A stretch of DNA of 64,000 bases. Source: Rhizopus arrhizus (taxonomy: Eukaryota > Mucoromycota > Mucoromycetes > Mucorales > Rhizopodaceae). The translations under genes and the position numbers were made by a program. The DNA lies in the NCBI GenBank assembly GCA_024220505.1, contig JAKZZE010000005.1:1634501-1698500 (forward strand), written 5' to 3'. Numbering within the stretch: the stretch's first letter is position 1; every line of letters begins with the position of its first letter. The notes below the pieces were generated by a model, which was given only the letters and a program-made list of their open reading frames with translations, did not search any database and had not been told where the DNA came from. This document shows positions 42,386 through 53,216 of this stretch, in pieces.

Positions 42386-45300
42386 ATGTCAAACACAAAT
42401 GACTTTAACTCTGCTGCTGCTGGTTCTTCCAGTAGTAATGCCAAAACTTATCCTGATAACGCTCGTCGTACGTCAGATGTTTCTACTTTATCTTCAGAGG
42501 CAGAGTCCTCTGGAATGACCACTTCCGCAGTTTCTTCTGGTTCTCTTGAGCCTAGAATCGCAGCCCCATCCATCCACTCTTCCATTGAGGAGTTGGATTC
42601 CACCATCATCGGTGCCACCCAGGTTATCCTTAACTTGTCTGTTCGTCTCCTTTCCACGACTCCTGAGTCAGAGGAAGACAACATGGTGCGTGCTAAGTAC
42701 GAAGCCTGCTCTAAGGATCTGGAGAGACTAGTTCATACTAGAGACCTCCTCCAGCGAGCCATGAACCATGCTGTTCCCACCGCTTGGACTGGTTCACCTA
42801 AGGTTGCGCCTGCAGCCTTGAATGTTGTACCTCCAAACCTACCCCTCATGCAGTGGAAGGGTGCGGTCTTTGACCCATCTGCCCCTGTCTCTGTGGATGT
42901 CAAGCACTGCTTGAAAAAATTTCAGGACGTAATGTTCGCACATGGTCTTGATCTTGATCAGCACTGGCTTCGTCTTCTCCCTCCTTGCTTGTCATCGAGT
43001 CAACGTACTTGGCTTGATGAGTACCAAGAAAAAGAGGATGTCCATACGTGGAGTCAGTTCAAAAAGGCTTTTACTAGCCATTATGGTGTTGGTTCGGCTG
43101 AAGAAAAAGCCACGTCTACAACGGAGTTGTTACGCATCTCCATGACTGCTGCTGAAACTGTTGACCAGTACGTTGAACGTTTCAACAACCTCCGTCGCTT
43201 GGCACAGATCCAAGATCGCTGCGTCTTGACTCGTTGCTTTCTGATCGGTCTTCAGGCCGATATCTACAAGAAGGTGATCGTGTCCTTAGCCAACTGTACG
43301 GACGCACAAAAAGAATTGGTCGACTACGTTGTCAAGTTGGCCAAGACTTTGTACCATTCGCTGTACAAAGTTCGTAGAGTAGCTAACGTTGCTCACACTT
43401 CTGCTGGCCCTTCGATGGTCAATGACTCTTCTTCTTCTGGTCGGAAGAAATCTTCTGCTTTCGTCTCTGGTTCTGCTGTTCGTTCTGCACCTTATCCGCA
43501 GACTTCTAGGAAGTATTGCAGATTCCACAAGACCACCACCTATAGCAATGATGAATGTCGTGCTATGAAGAAAGCTTCCTCTTCTTCTCCGTCTTCGGGT
43601 TCAACCCAAGATGATGTCTCCTCTGGTTCTGCTGCCTCTCAGTGGAATCCAAGAAACCAACCTTCCGGTTTGGGACGTCCGTGCCGCTCTTGTGGTGCTG
43701 ACAACTGGCGTCCTGGTCACCGATGCAAAGGAAAGGGCCGTTCAACCGGTTCTTTGGCTGACGACTCTGCCGGATCTTCTCACATGTTTCGAGCAATGAG
43801 TCGATCCCCTGCTTCTTCCTTGTCTTCCGTTGCCTCTCCTGGTAACGATGTTTCTGTTGGTTCTTCTGCCACTGCTACTTCGAGTAGTAATGATGCTTCT
43901 CCCGGTCGCAAGACTGATGCTGCTGGTCCCGTTGTTCCTGTTCCCGATTCGTCGGATGATATGGACATTGATGTTGCGGAAGCCCTTACTGTGGCTGAAG
44001 CTGCTCAGGCCTGTAAGTACATTACACATCACATCTTTTCTAAATCGCCTTCAAACACTAATACGCTTTATGTTCCTATTATTATAGAGCACATCAAAAC
44101 ATGGGCCATGATTGATACCGGTTCGTCTTTTTCGTGTGTGTCTCCTTCGTTCTGTTCGACACTTGGTTTAGTTCCAACACCTAATCCAGGATCGATCAAG
44201 TTAGGACATAATAGTTCAAGTACTGTAAGCCGGTTAGGCATAATAAATCTTACTGTTTATTATAACCAAATCCGTTTGTCATATGAATTTGAAGTGTTTG
44301 ATTTTAGCAGTGATGTTCCCATTTGTTTAGGACTTGACATTTTGCCTAAACTAAGAATAGGTTTAACAGGATTAGCCACTTCTTGGTTAAAGTCTAATAT
44401 TCCTAAAATACCTGATCCAGTTAACCCTGATGATTATAAGCCAAATGAAACTCCTGTTGGCACTATGCAGGAAAGACAACGTTTGATGAGCACTATTCAA
44501 CCTTTGTTAGATGCTAATACGAGTATCCCCATGTCTTCTCATTGTAATTTACCTGGTGCTATCATCACTCTTGATACTGAACCCAATGCCTTTGCTTATC
44601 GAAGACAACCCGATATTGCTATTGCTAATAGAAAGATCATGGAAGACCAAATTCAAACTTGGTTGGATGATTGTGTCATTGAACCTGCTCCTTCCAATAC
44701 TCGCTTCAATAACCCTATTTTTCTTGTTGGAAAAAAGGATGTCAACGGATTATACACTAAGAAAAGAGCAGTTATTGATCCACGTCTGCTTAACCAACTT
44801 GTAAAGAATGTTGATAGAATGCCTTTACCTCTAATCAGCGATCTTCATCAACGTATGGGTTCTGCTACTATATTCACTACCTTCGACATACGAGCATGCT
44901 TTCATCGTTTTCTTATCCAAGAATTTGATAGACCCAAAACCGCATTTACTCATCCATTTACTGGTATGCAGTATCAATTTCGTCACTGTCCTTTTGGCTT
45001 GACAAGCACCGGTAATATTGTACAGCGTGTTCTTACAAATTTGTTCGCAGATCTTCCTTACACTGCACTCTATATTGATGATCTATGTGTCTTCAGCTCT
45101 GGTGACATGAATCAACATATTGAGTATGTCCGTGAAGTGTTGAAACGTCTTACTGCTGCAAATTTAATTATTAATGTTGAAAAGACGCATTTTGCACAAA
45201 GTTGTGTAAATATTCTCGGATGGACTATTGGTAACAATGGTTCTCTAATCCCTGATCAACGTAAACTGACAAATATACATTCTTGGCCCACACCTAAAAC

Positions 45301-45997
45301 TGGTAGACAAGTCATGAGTTTTCTTGGGTTTGCAAACTATTTCCGTAATAGTTTACCAATGTTTTCTCGCTTGACTGCTCCACTTGACCGGTTGCGATCT
45401 CTTAATTCTTTAAAAGGAATTTGGAATGAAACCCATGAATGCAGTTTTCGTAATATTAAGGATGCCTTAGTGAATGCCCCAGTTATTCACATCCCTGACC
45501 TTAAGTACCCATTCTACGTTGCAACAGATGCTAGTGCTTATGGTATCGGCGGTGTCGTTTATCAAGTCATCGACCAAGACATTAAATATAACGCCTTTGC
45601 TGCAAGATCTCTTTCCCCTACCGAACGTCGTTATCATACAAACAAACGAGAGTTGTTAGCGATTGTATTCATGTTTGAGAGATATAATAAATGGTTATAC
45701 AACCGTCATTTTACCTTGACAACTGATCATAAAGCCTTGATTTATATCAAGAAGCAAGTTGTTCCAAATGCTGCCATGCTTGTTTGGTTTGAAACAATTT
45801 TCGAATATTCATTTGATATTGTTCATTGTCCTGGCATTAAGAATATTATCCCAGACGCACTTAGTCGTTTATTCCCAGATGACAATAAACTGGAGGGGGG
45901 TAACAATGTCAACAATGTTGCCATCTACAATATCCGTGGTAAAGAAAAAGAAAAAAGAAAACCAACTTTTAAAGATTTTTTTGTTTGTAAGGGGTGA
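42386..45997 (+). CDS. gag-pol, first part (gag, protease, RT, RNase H), cut by LINE
   Basis: The likely start is ATG at 42386 (MSNTNDFNSAAAGSSSSN); an earlier in-frame ATG-less extension runs back into the LTR. Residues ~165-340 form the capsid domain (WSQFKKAFTSHYGVGS, ETVDQYVERFNNLRRL). A Ser-rich part with a degenerate zinc motif (CRSCGADNWRPGHRC) follows. Protease: MIDTGSSFSC (Asp577). RT: IDPRLLNQLVKN, TTFDIRACFHRF, CPFGLTSTGNIVQR, YIDDLCVFS (Tyr896). RNase H: ATDASAYGIGGVVYQ (Asp1048) to DALSRLFPDD. Native sequence ends at 45975; the last few codons to 45997 are LINE-derived. The codons are richer in GC than the spacers. Confidence 0.95.
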   Translation: MSNTNDFNSAAAGSSSSNAKTYPDNARRTSDVSTLSSEAESSGMTTSAVSSGSLEPRIAAPSIHSSIEELDSTIIGATQVILNLSVRLLSTTPESEEDNMVRAKYEACSKDLERLVHTRDLLQRAMNHAVPTAWTGSPKVAPAALNVVPPNLPLMQWKGAVFDPSAPVSVDVKHCLKKFQDVMFAHGLDLDQHWLRLLPPCLSSSQRTWLDEYQEKEDVHTWSQFKKAFTSHYGVGSAEEKATSTTELLRISMTAAETVDQYVERFNNLRRLAQIQDRCVLTRCFLIGLQADIYKKVIVSLANCTDAQKELVDYVVKLAKTLYHSLYKVRRVANVAHTSAGPSMVNDSSSSGRKKSSAFVSGSAVRSAPYPQTSRKYCRFHKTTTYSNDECRAMKKASSSSPSSGSTQDDVSSGSAASQWNPRNQPSGLGRPCRSCGADNWRPGHRCKGKGRSTGSLADDSAGSSHMFRAMSRSPASSLSSVASPGNDVSVGSSATATSSSNDASPGRKTDAAGPVVPVPDSSDDMDIDVAEALTVAEAAQACKYITHHIFSKSPSNTNTLYVPIIIEHIKTWAMIDTGSSFSCVSPSFCSTLGLVPTPNPGSIKLGHNSSSTVSRLGIINLTVYYNQIRLSYEFEVFDFSSDVPICLGLDILPKLRIGLTGLATSWLKSNIPKIPDPVNPDDYKPNETPVGTMQERQRLMSTIQPLLDANTSIPMSSHCNLPGAIITLDTEPNAFAYRRQPDIAIANRKIMEDQIQTWLDDCVIEPAPSNTRFNNPIFLVGKKDVNGLYTKKRAVIDPRLLNQLVKNVDRMPLPLISDLHQRMGSATIFTTFDIRACFHRFLIQEFDRPKTAFTHPFTGMQYQFRHCPFGLTSTGNIVQRVLTNLFADLPYTALYIDDLCVFSSGDMNQHIEYVREVLKRLTAANLIINVEKTHFAQSCVNILGWTIGNNGSLIPDQRKLTNIHSWPTPKTGRQVMSFLGFANYFRNSLPMFSRLTAPLDRLRSLNSLKGIWNETHECSFRNIKDALVNAPVIHIPDLKYPFYVATDASAYGIGGVVYQVIDQDIKYNAFAARSLSPTERRYHTNKRELLAIVFMFERYNKWLYNRHFTLTTDHKALIYIKKQVVPNAAMLVWFETIFEYSFDIVHCPGIKNIIPDALSRLFPDDNKLEGGNNVNNVAIYNIRGKEKEKRKPTFKDFFVCKG
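45964..45975. repeat. LINE target-site duplication, left copy
   Basis: AACTTTTAAAGA, identical to 51522-51533. It belongs to the chromovirus pol frame. Confidence 0.93.
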
Positions 45998-46081
45998 TGA
46001 GCCCGAATTTTATTAAATGTGCATAAAAGTCACACTAAAATGTTTTTGGGTTTTTAAAATTTTTGGAAAGAAGTATAAATA

Positions 46082-49000
46082 TTACATGTCAAAGATGACA
46101 TGCGGAATGGCAAAAGCAGAATTGCCTTGACCAGAGGCTTGTTCGTTCGCAAAGTGAGTGATAAGCTTCTCGGCAGCAATCAAAGTGGGAGCAAGGCAGA
46201 AAGGGACGTTGTCAAAAACAAGACGCCAATGTGCTTTCCAGAGGGTGACCAGTGCAGCACCGAGGATGACGGAGGGGGCAGGCATCCAAAGGAGTTTGCG
46301 AGCAGGCAGATTCAAATAAAACAATGCCTGGGTGAGTCTATATGTGTCGAAAGAGCGATGGAAGTATCGATTCCAAATTGAAGACCAGAATGGTAACTTG
46401 TGGGGACAACGGAAGAGAAAATGATCAATTGAATCTGATTGACCACATAGGATACAAGCTCCATCAGGGACAGGCAAAGGGATTATCTTGTGCATCAATT
46501 CACGACAAGGAATTTTACCGTGAAGCAGACGATACCAGACGTTACGGCCATGATGAGACAAAGGATACGACCAAAAGTTTTTCCATGAGATAGTAATAGC
46601 GGGAGAATTTAAGCTCAACAGACTACGATAAAAGGAAGAATCCAGTGCGCAACGAGGAGAATGCGGGTGATCCGTGATATGGACACTTGAGGGCGATAAA
46701 CCAAACAGAGCATCCACAAAAGGAGAAACATCAATGCGGTTGTGTGATACGGGATCAAAAGCTGGATTAGCTTGACTAGCACTGGCGCTGGTGAGAAAGG
46801 TACGCAAGAAGAATGGAGCCAAAGAGAGTTGAGAGTCAGAGACCATCTTAAGAAATTTCTTGCAAAGCCTAGGAAACGATGGCAATTCAGTGGGTTGACG
46901 AGCACGAGTAATAAGAGAAGTCAAATCAATAGTGAAAATGTTATCACCACGCAGTTTACTAAAAGATTTCGGTATACCTAAGGAAGGATCAGGACTAAGA
47001 ATAAGATCCATCACAGGAAGAGCCAATGCAGTAATCGAATTAATCACAACATGCGACCAATTACGAGGTAAAGCATCAACAGCAGCAAACAAAAGAGAAA
47101 GAACACGGGAAGCACGAAGCACAGGACGCCGAAGATCGGGAAATAGAAAAGGAAGACGATAGTCCCAATAGGTATCAGAAGTAACGTCAGCAACAGAATG
47201 AAAATAAATATAATGTGCTAGCCAAGGCAAGACAATAGATTTACGAAGAACGCGTATAGCATCAGAGGGAGGATGACTAGGTTGGAGCAAAGGAACAAGC
47301 CATCTCATTTGAAGCGCACGTTGTTGAACGGCCGGATCAAGGACACCTAAACCACCCAGAACACGCGGCAAACACATGGTAGCGAAACTAAGTCTTGGAA
47401 AGATACCAGTAGTAAGGAAACGAGAAACAGTAGACTTGATTTTATCTAAGAAAGCGACAGGAACCCAAATGACTCGCAACACATACCAAAGCTTCGATAG
47501 AATCAAAGAATTGACAATGGTAGCTCGCCCTCGGACGGATAAAGAACGCTGTGAATGAATCTTGCAAGCTGTAGCGATATTAGTGTGTATCTTATCTAGA
47601 AACGAATCACGTTGTATAATCGACGAAGAGAGAGGAAATCCAAGGTAAGTGATCGGGTCAGGTGCAGTACGATCATGCCAGGTATTAATATCATACGATT
47701 GTAGCGGGGAGCGCCAAGTCGTAGAATAAATAGAGCTGGAGCCAGAAAGCGAAAGGACTTGAGTCTTGGAATAATTGAGAGAGGCGTTGGATGCCCGTGA
47801 ATAAACAGTATAATGTTGAATTAGACGGTCTAGGTCCGAAGGAGCATTGAGAAGACAAATAACATCATCAGCGTAAGCAAGAAGCTTAACGGCGGGCATG
47901 TCAGGGGGCAACGGGACCGGTGCAGGTGTTGAGATTGGCAAAGAGACACCATTAAATAGTGGGTCATGCAAAACACTGCGAAGAAAAGGTTCGAAAGCCA
48001 AGTTGAACAACACTGGAGAGAGAGGATCGCCTTGTCGAAGACCTCGTAACTGGGGAACAGAACCAGAAAGGAAACCATTGACGTTGACACGTAGGCACGT
48101 ACCAAAGAAGAGTCGGCAAATGGAATCAACGACTGAATCCGGTATACCAATTCGCGCGAGGACTTGGCGGAGGTAATCAGGATGTACACGATCGTAGGCT
48201 TTTTCTTGATCAAGTAGCAACCCAACAGCTGAAGAGTCTATGTTCGAACAATGGTCCATAACAAGCTTCATGAATAAACCGTTATCAGCGATAAAACGGC
48301 CACGCATAAAACCTGTTTGGAAGGGTGTGATCAGAGAAGATACTGCTGGCAATAAACGACCATTGAGCAACCGGGTGAAAACTTTGGCATCAGTGTTGAT
48401 AAGCGAAATAGGGCGCCAATTCCGAAGATCAGAAAGGTCACCTTTTTTCGGCAGAAGAGAAACACAGGTATCAAACCACGAAGGAGGGAAAATTCCAAGA
48501 CTCAGAGCATCATTGAAGACTTCAACAGCAATTGATTGACATTCAGGTATTTGCAAGAGAACTGACAAGAGAGCGTAGGGCAAACCGTCAGAACCTGGGC
48601 TACTCTGGTGGGGACATCGGCGTACAGCTACAAGCAGGTCACTTAAAGAGAAAGGTCTCAGCAAGGACGACTGGGAGGCTTCAGTTAAACCAAAGGTAGG
48701 AGGCAAAGAGGAGAACAGTTGATCTACTGCGGATTGGTCGATCGGCTCAGGCGAATACAAAGATCCATAGAAGGACGCTGCAGCATCCAACATGTCATCG
48801 TTTGTAACGCAAAGTGAGGAGGAAACAGGATGGCGAAGGCATTCAATGTTTTTCCGACGAGACTTCTGTTTCACGGTTCGTTTAAGATAGCCAGCGGAGA
48901 GTTCACCACATTCACGCCAACGGATACCAGCACGAAGAGCAAGAGTATCGACCCGGTACTGTTGAATAGAAGCGAGTTGATGTTCAACAATATTCAATTG

Positions 49001-50038
49001 AGGAAGGAGTTGGGGAGCATCCTGAGGATTAGCTGCAATCTTGCGAGTAATGCCACCACGTTTCCGTTGCAATAAAGCTTCACCTTGTTTCAAATCAAAA
49101 GTTTTGCGTCTGGAATAGTGAAGAGCAGTATCTTTGGTAGTACGTTTGATTTCTTCCCACTTACTCTGTACCGTCATTCCATGAGGAAAATGATCAATAA
49201 GATGTTTCAGGTCAAACAAGAGAATATCGCAGAAGGCTTCATCCTTGGACAGACCAGGATGTGCGCGCCATAAACCAGGACCAGTGACAGGAGAATCAAG
49301 ATTCAAAGGGAGCTGGAAATTTGCTTGCAGAAGACAGTGGTCAGTCCACGAAGGTTGAATATACACAACTGACGAGGATCTCTTATACCGAACTAAATCA
49401 GGGGATGCAAAGATATAGTCGATGCAAGAGCTACTAAGACCACGGTGAAAGGTGTGTTGGTGAATACCACCAGTAGGCGTGAGGCAATCGACAAAATGTT
49501 GGGATATAAACTGGAGCCAAGAACTGGGGGCGCTCCTGGACAAGTCACCATACGAATAGTTCCAATCACCCAAGACAACATGGTTCGTTGGATTGAGCGA
49601 AAAGAATGGAGACGGGTTGTCAGCTAGATCACGAAGGAAGGCTATGCGGTCCTGACGAGCAGCAGGTGCATAAAGGACGGTAACAGTGACTGGAAGAAAG
49701 CAATCAGTAATGTGAGATACAGTGGCAGTAATAATACGACCACATGTACTAATAGATGAGTTAGATAGCACATAATCTGGAGAAAAGCACACTAGGCCAC
49801 AATGGACAGACCACAGGCTAGATGAGGCTTGAAATTGAGAGTGAAAGATATCCTGAATATCTATTGTGGAAGCATGAGTTTCTTGTAAAGCGATAAGGTC
49901 GAATGAATGTGTGCGAAGATAACGAATAAAACTGTTACGAACAGTCGGGTCGGCAGTTTTACGAAGACCACGGCAGTTGATAGTTGAGATAGTAAGCGAT
50001 TGATGTTGAGATAAAGATTGTGGCATATTTTGTGTCAT
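46082..50038 (-). CDS. LINE ORF2: endonuclease and reverse transcriptase
   Basis: 1318 aa, ATG at 50038. An APE-type endonuclease occupies ~1-235 (TINCRGLRK, IALQETHA, VLGDWNYSYGDLS, CIDYIFAS, WTDHCLLQA). RT occupies ~500-780 (PSWFDTCVSLLPKKGDLSDL, NWRPISLINTDAKVFTRLL, DQEKAYDRVHPDYL, GLRQGDPLSPVLFNLAFEPF, LLAYADDVICLL with Tyr722). A zinc-binding CILCGQSDSIDHFLFRC lies near the C-terminus. I see no RNase H domain. All key catalytic residues are present. It starts 64 bp after the ORF1 stop. Confidence 0.95.
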   Translation of the reverse strand: MTQNMPQSLSQHQSLTISTINCRGLRKTADPTVRNSFIRYLRTHSFDLIALQETHASTIDIQDIFHSQFQASSSLWSVHCGLVCFSPDYVLSNSSISTCGRIITATVSHITDCFLPVTVTVLYAPAARQDRIAFLRDLADNPSPFFSLNPTNHVVLGDWNYSYGDLSRSAPSSWLQFISQHFVDCLTPTGGIHQHTFHRGLSSSCIDYIFASPDLVRYKRSSSVVYIQPSWTDHCLLQANFQLPLNLDSPVTGPGLWRAHPGLSKDEAFCDILLFDLKHLIDHFPHGMTVQSKWEEIKRTTKDTALHYSRRKTFDLKQGEALLQRKRGGITRKIAANPQDAPQLLPQLNIVEHQLASIQQYRVDTLALRAGIRWRECGELSAGYLKRTVKQKSRRKNIECLRHPVSSSLCVTNDDMLDAAASFYGSLYSPEPIDQSAVDQLFSSLPPTFGLTEASQSSLLRPFSLSDLLVAVRRCPHQSSPGSDGLPYALLSVLLQIPECQSIAVEVFNDALSLGIFPPSWFDTCVSLLPKKGDLSDLRNWRPISLINTDAKVFTRLLNGRLLPAVSSLITPFQTGFMRGRFIADNGLFMKLVMDHCSNIDSSAVGLLLDQEKAYDRVHPDYLRQVLARIGIPDSVVDSICRLFFGTCLRVNVNGFLSGSVPQLRGLRQGDPLSPVLFNLAFEPFLRSVLHDPLFNGVSLPISTPAPVPLPPDMPAVKLLAYADDVICLLNAPSDLDRLIQHYTVYSRASNASLNYSKTQVLSLSGSSSIYSTTWRSPLQSYDINTWHDRTAPDPITYLGFPLSSSIIQRDSFLDKIHTNIATACKIHSQRSLSVRGRATIVNSLILSKLWYVLRVIWVPVAFLDKIKSTVSRFLTTGIFPRLSFATMCLPRVLGGLGVLDPAVQQRALQMRWLVPLLQPSHPPSDAIRVLRKSIVLPWLAHYIYFHSVADVTSDTYWDYRLPFLFPDLRRPVLRASRVLSLLFAAVDALPRNWSHVVINSITALALPVMDLILSPDPSLGIPKSFSKLRGDNIFTIDLTSLITRARQPTELPSFPRLCKKFLKMVSDSQLSLAPFFLRTFLTSASASQANPAFDPVSHNRIDVSPFVDALFGLSPSSVHITDHPHSPRCALDSSFYRSLLSLNSPAITISWKNFWSYPLSHHGRNVWYRLLHGKIPCRELMHKIIPLPVPDGACILCGQSDSIDHFLFRCPHKLPFWSSIWNRYFHRSFDTYRLTQALFYLNLPARKLLWMPAPSVILGAALVTLWKAHWRLVFDNVPFCLAPTLIAAEKLITHFANEQASGQGNSAFAIPHVIFDM

Positions 50039-50102
50039 AATAATATATATAATTAAGTTAATTTAAGGAATGGAATGAGTGATACTTAGAAGATGCAGAA
50101 CA

Positions 50103-51515
50103 TTAGGCTTCCGTCCCCGTAGATGGGGGAGGAGAGCCTAAAGTCTCACCAGGCGTCCCAGGAGATGCCGGATTCGTATTCGATGAATTGGAGGAGGCAG
50201 AAGAGTCTTCGCTCGTATCCATCGCATCATTGTCTATATTCGAGGTGGCAGATGTGGTGGAGGACTTGGCTGTGGAGGCAGCGGTGTCAATGGTCTTGGA
50301 AGCAGGAGAACCTTCAGTATGAACAGAAGATACCTGCTTTGTTGCAGTGGTCGTAGTATCCTTCGGAGCACCAGTAGAATACTTCGATTGTTCTTGGGAT
50401 GTCGAACCAGAATCAGTCTTTCCATCGGAAGAAGCAGGAGGAGCAGTATTAGCTGGAAAATATGGCTCCTCGAAATTAAAGTTCAAAGGAGCTTCAGGTC
50501 TTGTACGGCGGCTGGGTGTGGCAATGCGACGGCTAGTCACTGACGACGCGGGAGCCTGTTGACGAGCTCGTTTGTGAGAGGGAAGATCACGGTCACGGTC
50601 AAGAGCACGATCACAGTGGTATGAGATATGCCCCTTTTTGTTACAAATAAAACACGTACGGGGATCAACCGGACGCTTATCACAGGATTCTTTGGTGTGG
50701 CCCATGTGCTTACAATAACGACAGTGATCAGGCATACGAGCCCAGGTAGCCAAAAAGGACGTGTCGCTGTCGGATAAACTGATACGGTATGTTAAAGGCT
50801 CGAGTTCGGTACTGGGATTACGAGGAATTTCCAGGTACACATGACCATTACCAGTAAACCATTCACGGCTAATATCATCATGATATAAAACAATATCTTT
50901 AACGATACCAAAACGTTCAAAAGTGGATTGCAATCGAGATTTCAAATACTCATCGGAGGCGCAGGTAATGTCAGTAAGGTTGATCTTATGCAAGATATTC
51001 TCAGAGGAGTAGGCAAGTGTAGCCTTAAAGGTGTGATTCTCAACGACGATAGGTGTGGTAGCAGCTCTCTCACAATCTGTAGCAGAAGCTAGCGCAAGTT
51101 CAATTTGAATGTTACTGGGCTCAGGTTTAACAGTCAGACCTAAGCCAACATTAACGGGAAAAAGTTCTCTCAACTTAGAGTGGAGCAAAGGTTGGAGACT
51201 TTGCAAACGTTTAGGGACCGAATAAAACACGGAATGAGCAGCCGTGCCAGCTTTAAATATGAGGGGAGTCTTATCAGAAGTGAACAAAGAATACTCCTTG
51301 CGAGGTGGAGATTTTCTACGAGATGAGCGACCAGTGATGGAAGCATACGTGGAGGAATTGGCAACTTGGCTTTTTGGTAGTAGGTCTGCAAATGAAGGCA
51401 AGGTCAAAGTTGGTTGTTCAACGGTCGAGCCTTGAACGTTGGAAGATGAAAGTTGTTTGCTACCCGGTGGGTCAGCGGAGTGGTTACCCAAAAATTTATT
51501 AGGGGAAAGAGCCAT
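50103..51515 (-). CDS. LINE ORF1: nucleic-acid-binding protein
   Basis: 470 aa. The middle part is an RRM-like region (ITCASDEYLKSRLQSTFERF, VKDIVLYHDD). Two CCHC zinc knuckles follow (CRYCKHMGHTKESC, CFICNKKGHISYHC, about residues 262-300). The C-terminal 130 residues are Ser/Thr/Ala/Pro-rich and disordered. It would coat LINE RNA to form the retrotransposition particle. Confidence 0.92.
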   Translation of the reverse strand: MALSPNKFLGNHSADPPGSKQLSSSNVQGSTVEQPTLTLPSFADLLPKSQVANSSTYASITGRSSRRKSPPRKEYSLFTSDKTPLIFKAGTAAHSVFYSVPKRLQSLQPLLHSKLRELFPVNVGLGLTVKPEPSNIQIELALASATDCERAATTPIVVENHTFKATLAYSSENILHKINLTDITCASDEYLKSRLQSTFERFGIVKDIVLYHDDISREWFTGNGHVYLEIPRNPSTELEPLTYRISLSDSDTSFLATWARMPDHCRYCKHMGHTKESCDKRPVDPRTCFICNKKGHISYHCDRALDRDRDLPSHKRARQQAPASSVTSRRIATPSRRTRPEAPLNFNFEEPYFPANTAPPASSDGKTDSGSTSQEQSKYSTGAPKDTTTTATKQVSSVHTEGSPASKTIDTAASTAKSSTTSATSNIDNDAMDTSEDSSASSNSSNTNPASPGTPGETLGSPPPSTGTEA

Positions 51516-51521
51516 GTTTTG

Positions 51522-51533
51522 AACTTTTAAAGA
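51522..51533. repeat. LINE target-site duplication, right copy
   Basis: AACTTTTAAAGA, identical to 45964-45975; it is in the correct frame to continue the chromovirus pol gene. Confidence 0.93.
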
Positions 51534-52989
51534 AAAATCTAGAAGTTATGAAACACAAACATATGCAGTCACTTCTGCAACATCATCATCAAAACCCTTA
51601 TTGCATCGCGCCTTGCAATATGAAGACTATATCACACCTCCTCCTGAGGAAAGAAAAGATATAATATTGAAGGCTCACTTATTAGGTCATTACGGAATTA
51701 AAGCCATAGAACAAACCATTCATGGTGATAATCTCCACTGGACTAATTTACGTCAAGATATTCAGGATGTCATATCCAAGTGTCATGAATGCAAAATGTT
51801 TAACATTGCCAAAACAGGTTATCATCCCCCTAGAAGTATCCTACCTGACGGACCTCTAGATCATTGGGTTATGGACCTCGGCACTTTTAATATAACATCT
51901 ACGAGCGGAAATAATTTCCTTCTTGTTATGGTTGATTTATTCTCTCGCTTTACTATCTTGAAAGCCATTCCTGATAAACAAGCTCTTACTATTGCCAAAC
52001 AGCTTGTTGATATCTTCTGTACTTTCGGCTGGCCTAAGGTCATCGCTAGTGATAACGGAAAAGAGTTTACTGCTACCATCGTTACTGAACTTATTAATAA
52101 CAGTGGTATCGATAAGAGAGTGTCTAACCCTTTTAATCCCCTTGGTAACTCAGTCAATGAAGCATTTGTAGGAATTGCTAAAAAGACTATCGTTAAACAG
52201 TTACAAGGAAGAAAAGAAGATTGGGATCTATATGTACCTGCAACCCAATATGCTATGAATCTGAAATACTCCAGACTTCATAAGAGCAGGCCATACACAG
52301 TAATCTTCAATAAAGTACCAAATGATATGAAAGATTATTCTCATATTAAACCCACTCTTAGAAGTGATGCTATAGATTCTAAAGCAATAGAAAACAGACT
52401 TAAATATGCTACCGAAGTTGTTATCCCTGCTCTAGCTAAACGCATTAAGGAAACTCAGGATGTAGACAATGCATATTTTATGAAAACAAACAAAATCGTT
52501 CACACACCGTTTCCACTCCATAGTGAAGTCATGATTAAAAATGTGAACAAGGAAAACAAAACTGATCCGCATTATGAAGGACCTTTTTATATAAGTGGAA
52601 TGACAACTAATGGCAGTTACATATTAGTTGATAAACAAAATAACCTCTTATCAAGAGATGTACCCACTTCACACTTAAAACTTATTGCATTACCCAGTAA
52701 TAAAAGTGCAGAATCAATCGATGGCCAACATTATGAGATTCAAGCAATTATACAACACAAAGGAACTCCAGGTAATTACCAGTATCTTGTTCATTGGAAA
52801 GGATACGATGATCCTACAGATTACACTTGGGAACCTACTTCTAGCTTCGATGATCGATCTTCAATTGAAACATATTGGGCTCGTCGTCAAGCAGGTAACA
52901 ATACTGCTATCTCAAAAAAAGCAAGACTACCTAAACGTACCGTTCCTACTCGTGATCATCACAGTAGAAGCAAGAGATCAAGACGTTAA
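51534..52989 (+). CDS. gag-pol, second part: integrase with chromodomain
   Basis: Continues the frame broken at 45975; there is no ATG of its own near the start. The H2C2 zinc domain is HLLGHYGIKAIEQTIH with CHEC. The triad is D in HWVMDLGTF, D in VIASDNGKEFT and E in NPLGNSVNEAF. The chromodomain (about 52725-52890) is HYEIQAIIQHKG...YLVHWKGYDDPTDYTWEP, ahead of a basic tail (KKARLPKRTVPTRDHHSRSK). Chromodomain integrases target heterochromatin marks, so this is a chromovirus. The joined product would be about 1681 aa. Confidence 0.94.
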
Positions 52990-53204
52990 ATTGTCTAAGT
53001 AGTTAACCGTCTTTTTCCCTAAGACAATTTTTCCTAAAGAAGGTTTTTTTTACTATCAGGTTTTTATGACAACTTACTACTACGATCTATCCTCAATTAT
53101 ACTATGTCTATTTATCTACCCTATGATCATTACCGCACTTATTGTGTATGACCTTTGCTCATTTCTGAATCTTCACTTTTCCTTTTTACCGTTTGCTTCA
53201 AACT

Positions 53205-53216
53205 AGAAGGGGGCAA
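53205..53216 (+). promoter_or_regulatory. Polypurine tract of the chromovirus
   Basis: AGAAGGGGGCAA directly precedes the 3' LTR and would prime plus-strand synthesis. Confidence 0.75.

Larger units (their letters stand above)
45976..51521 (-). mobile_element. Full-length LINE (Tad-like), nested in the chromovirus
   Basis: A two-ORF non-LTR element on the minus strand, bounded by 12-bp target duplications. The 5' end is only 6 bp before the ORF1 ATG. The 3' end is an A-rich tail (ACAAACAAAAAAA on the sense strand, A7 at 45976-45982) after ~100 bp of untranslated sequence. Both ORFs are open, so it may be active. Coding GC is higher than in the host spacers. The ORF1 CCHC plus APE endonuclease-RT layout fits the Tad/L1-type group common in fungi. 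Confidence 0.93.
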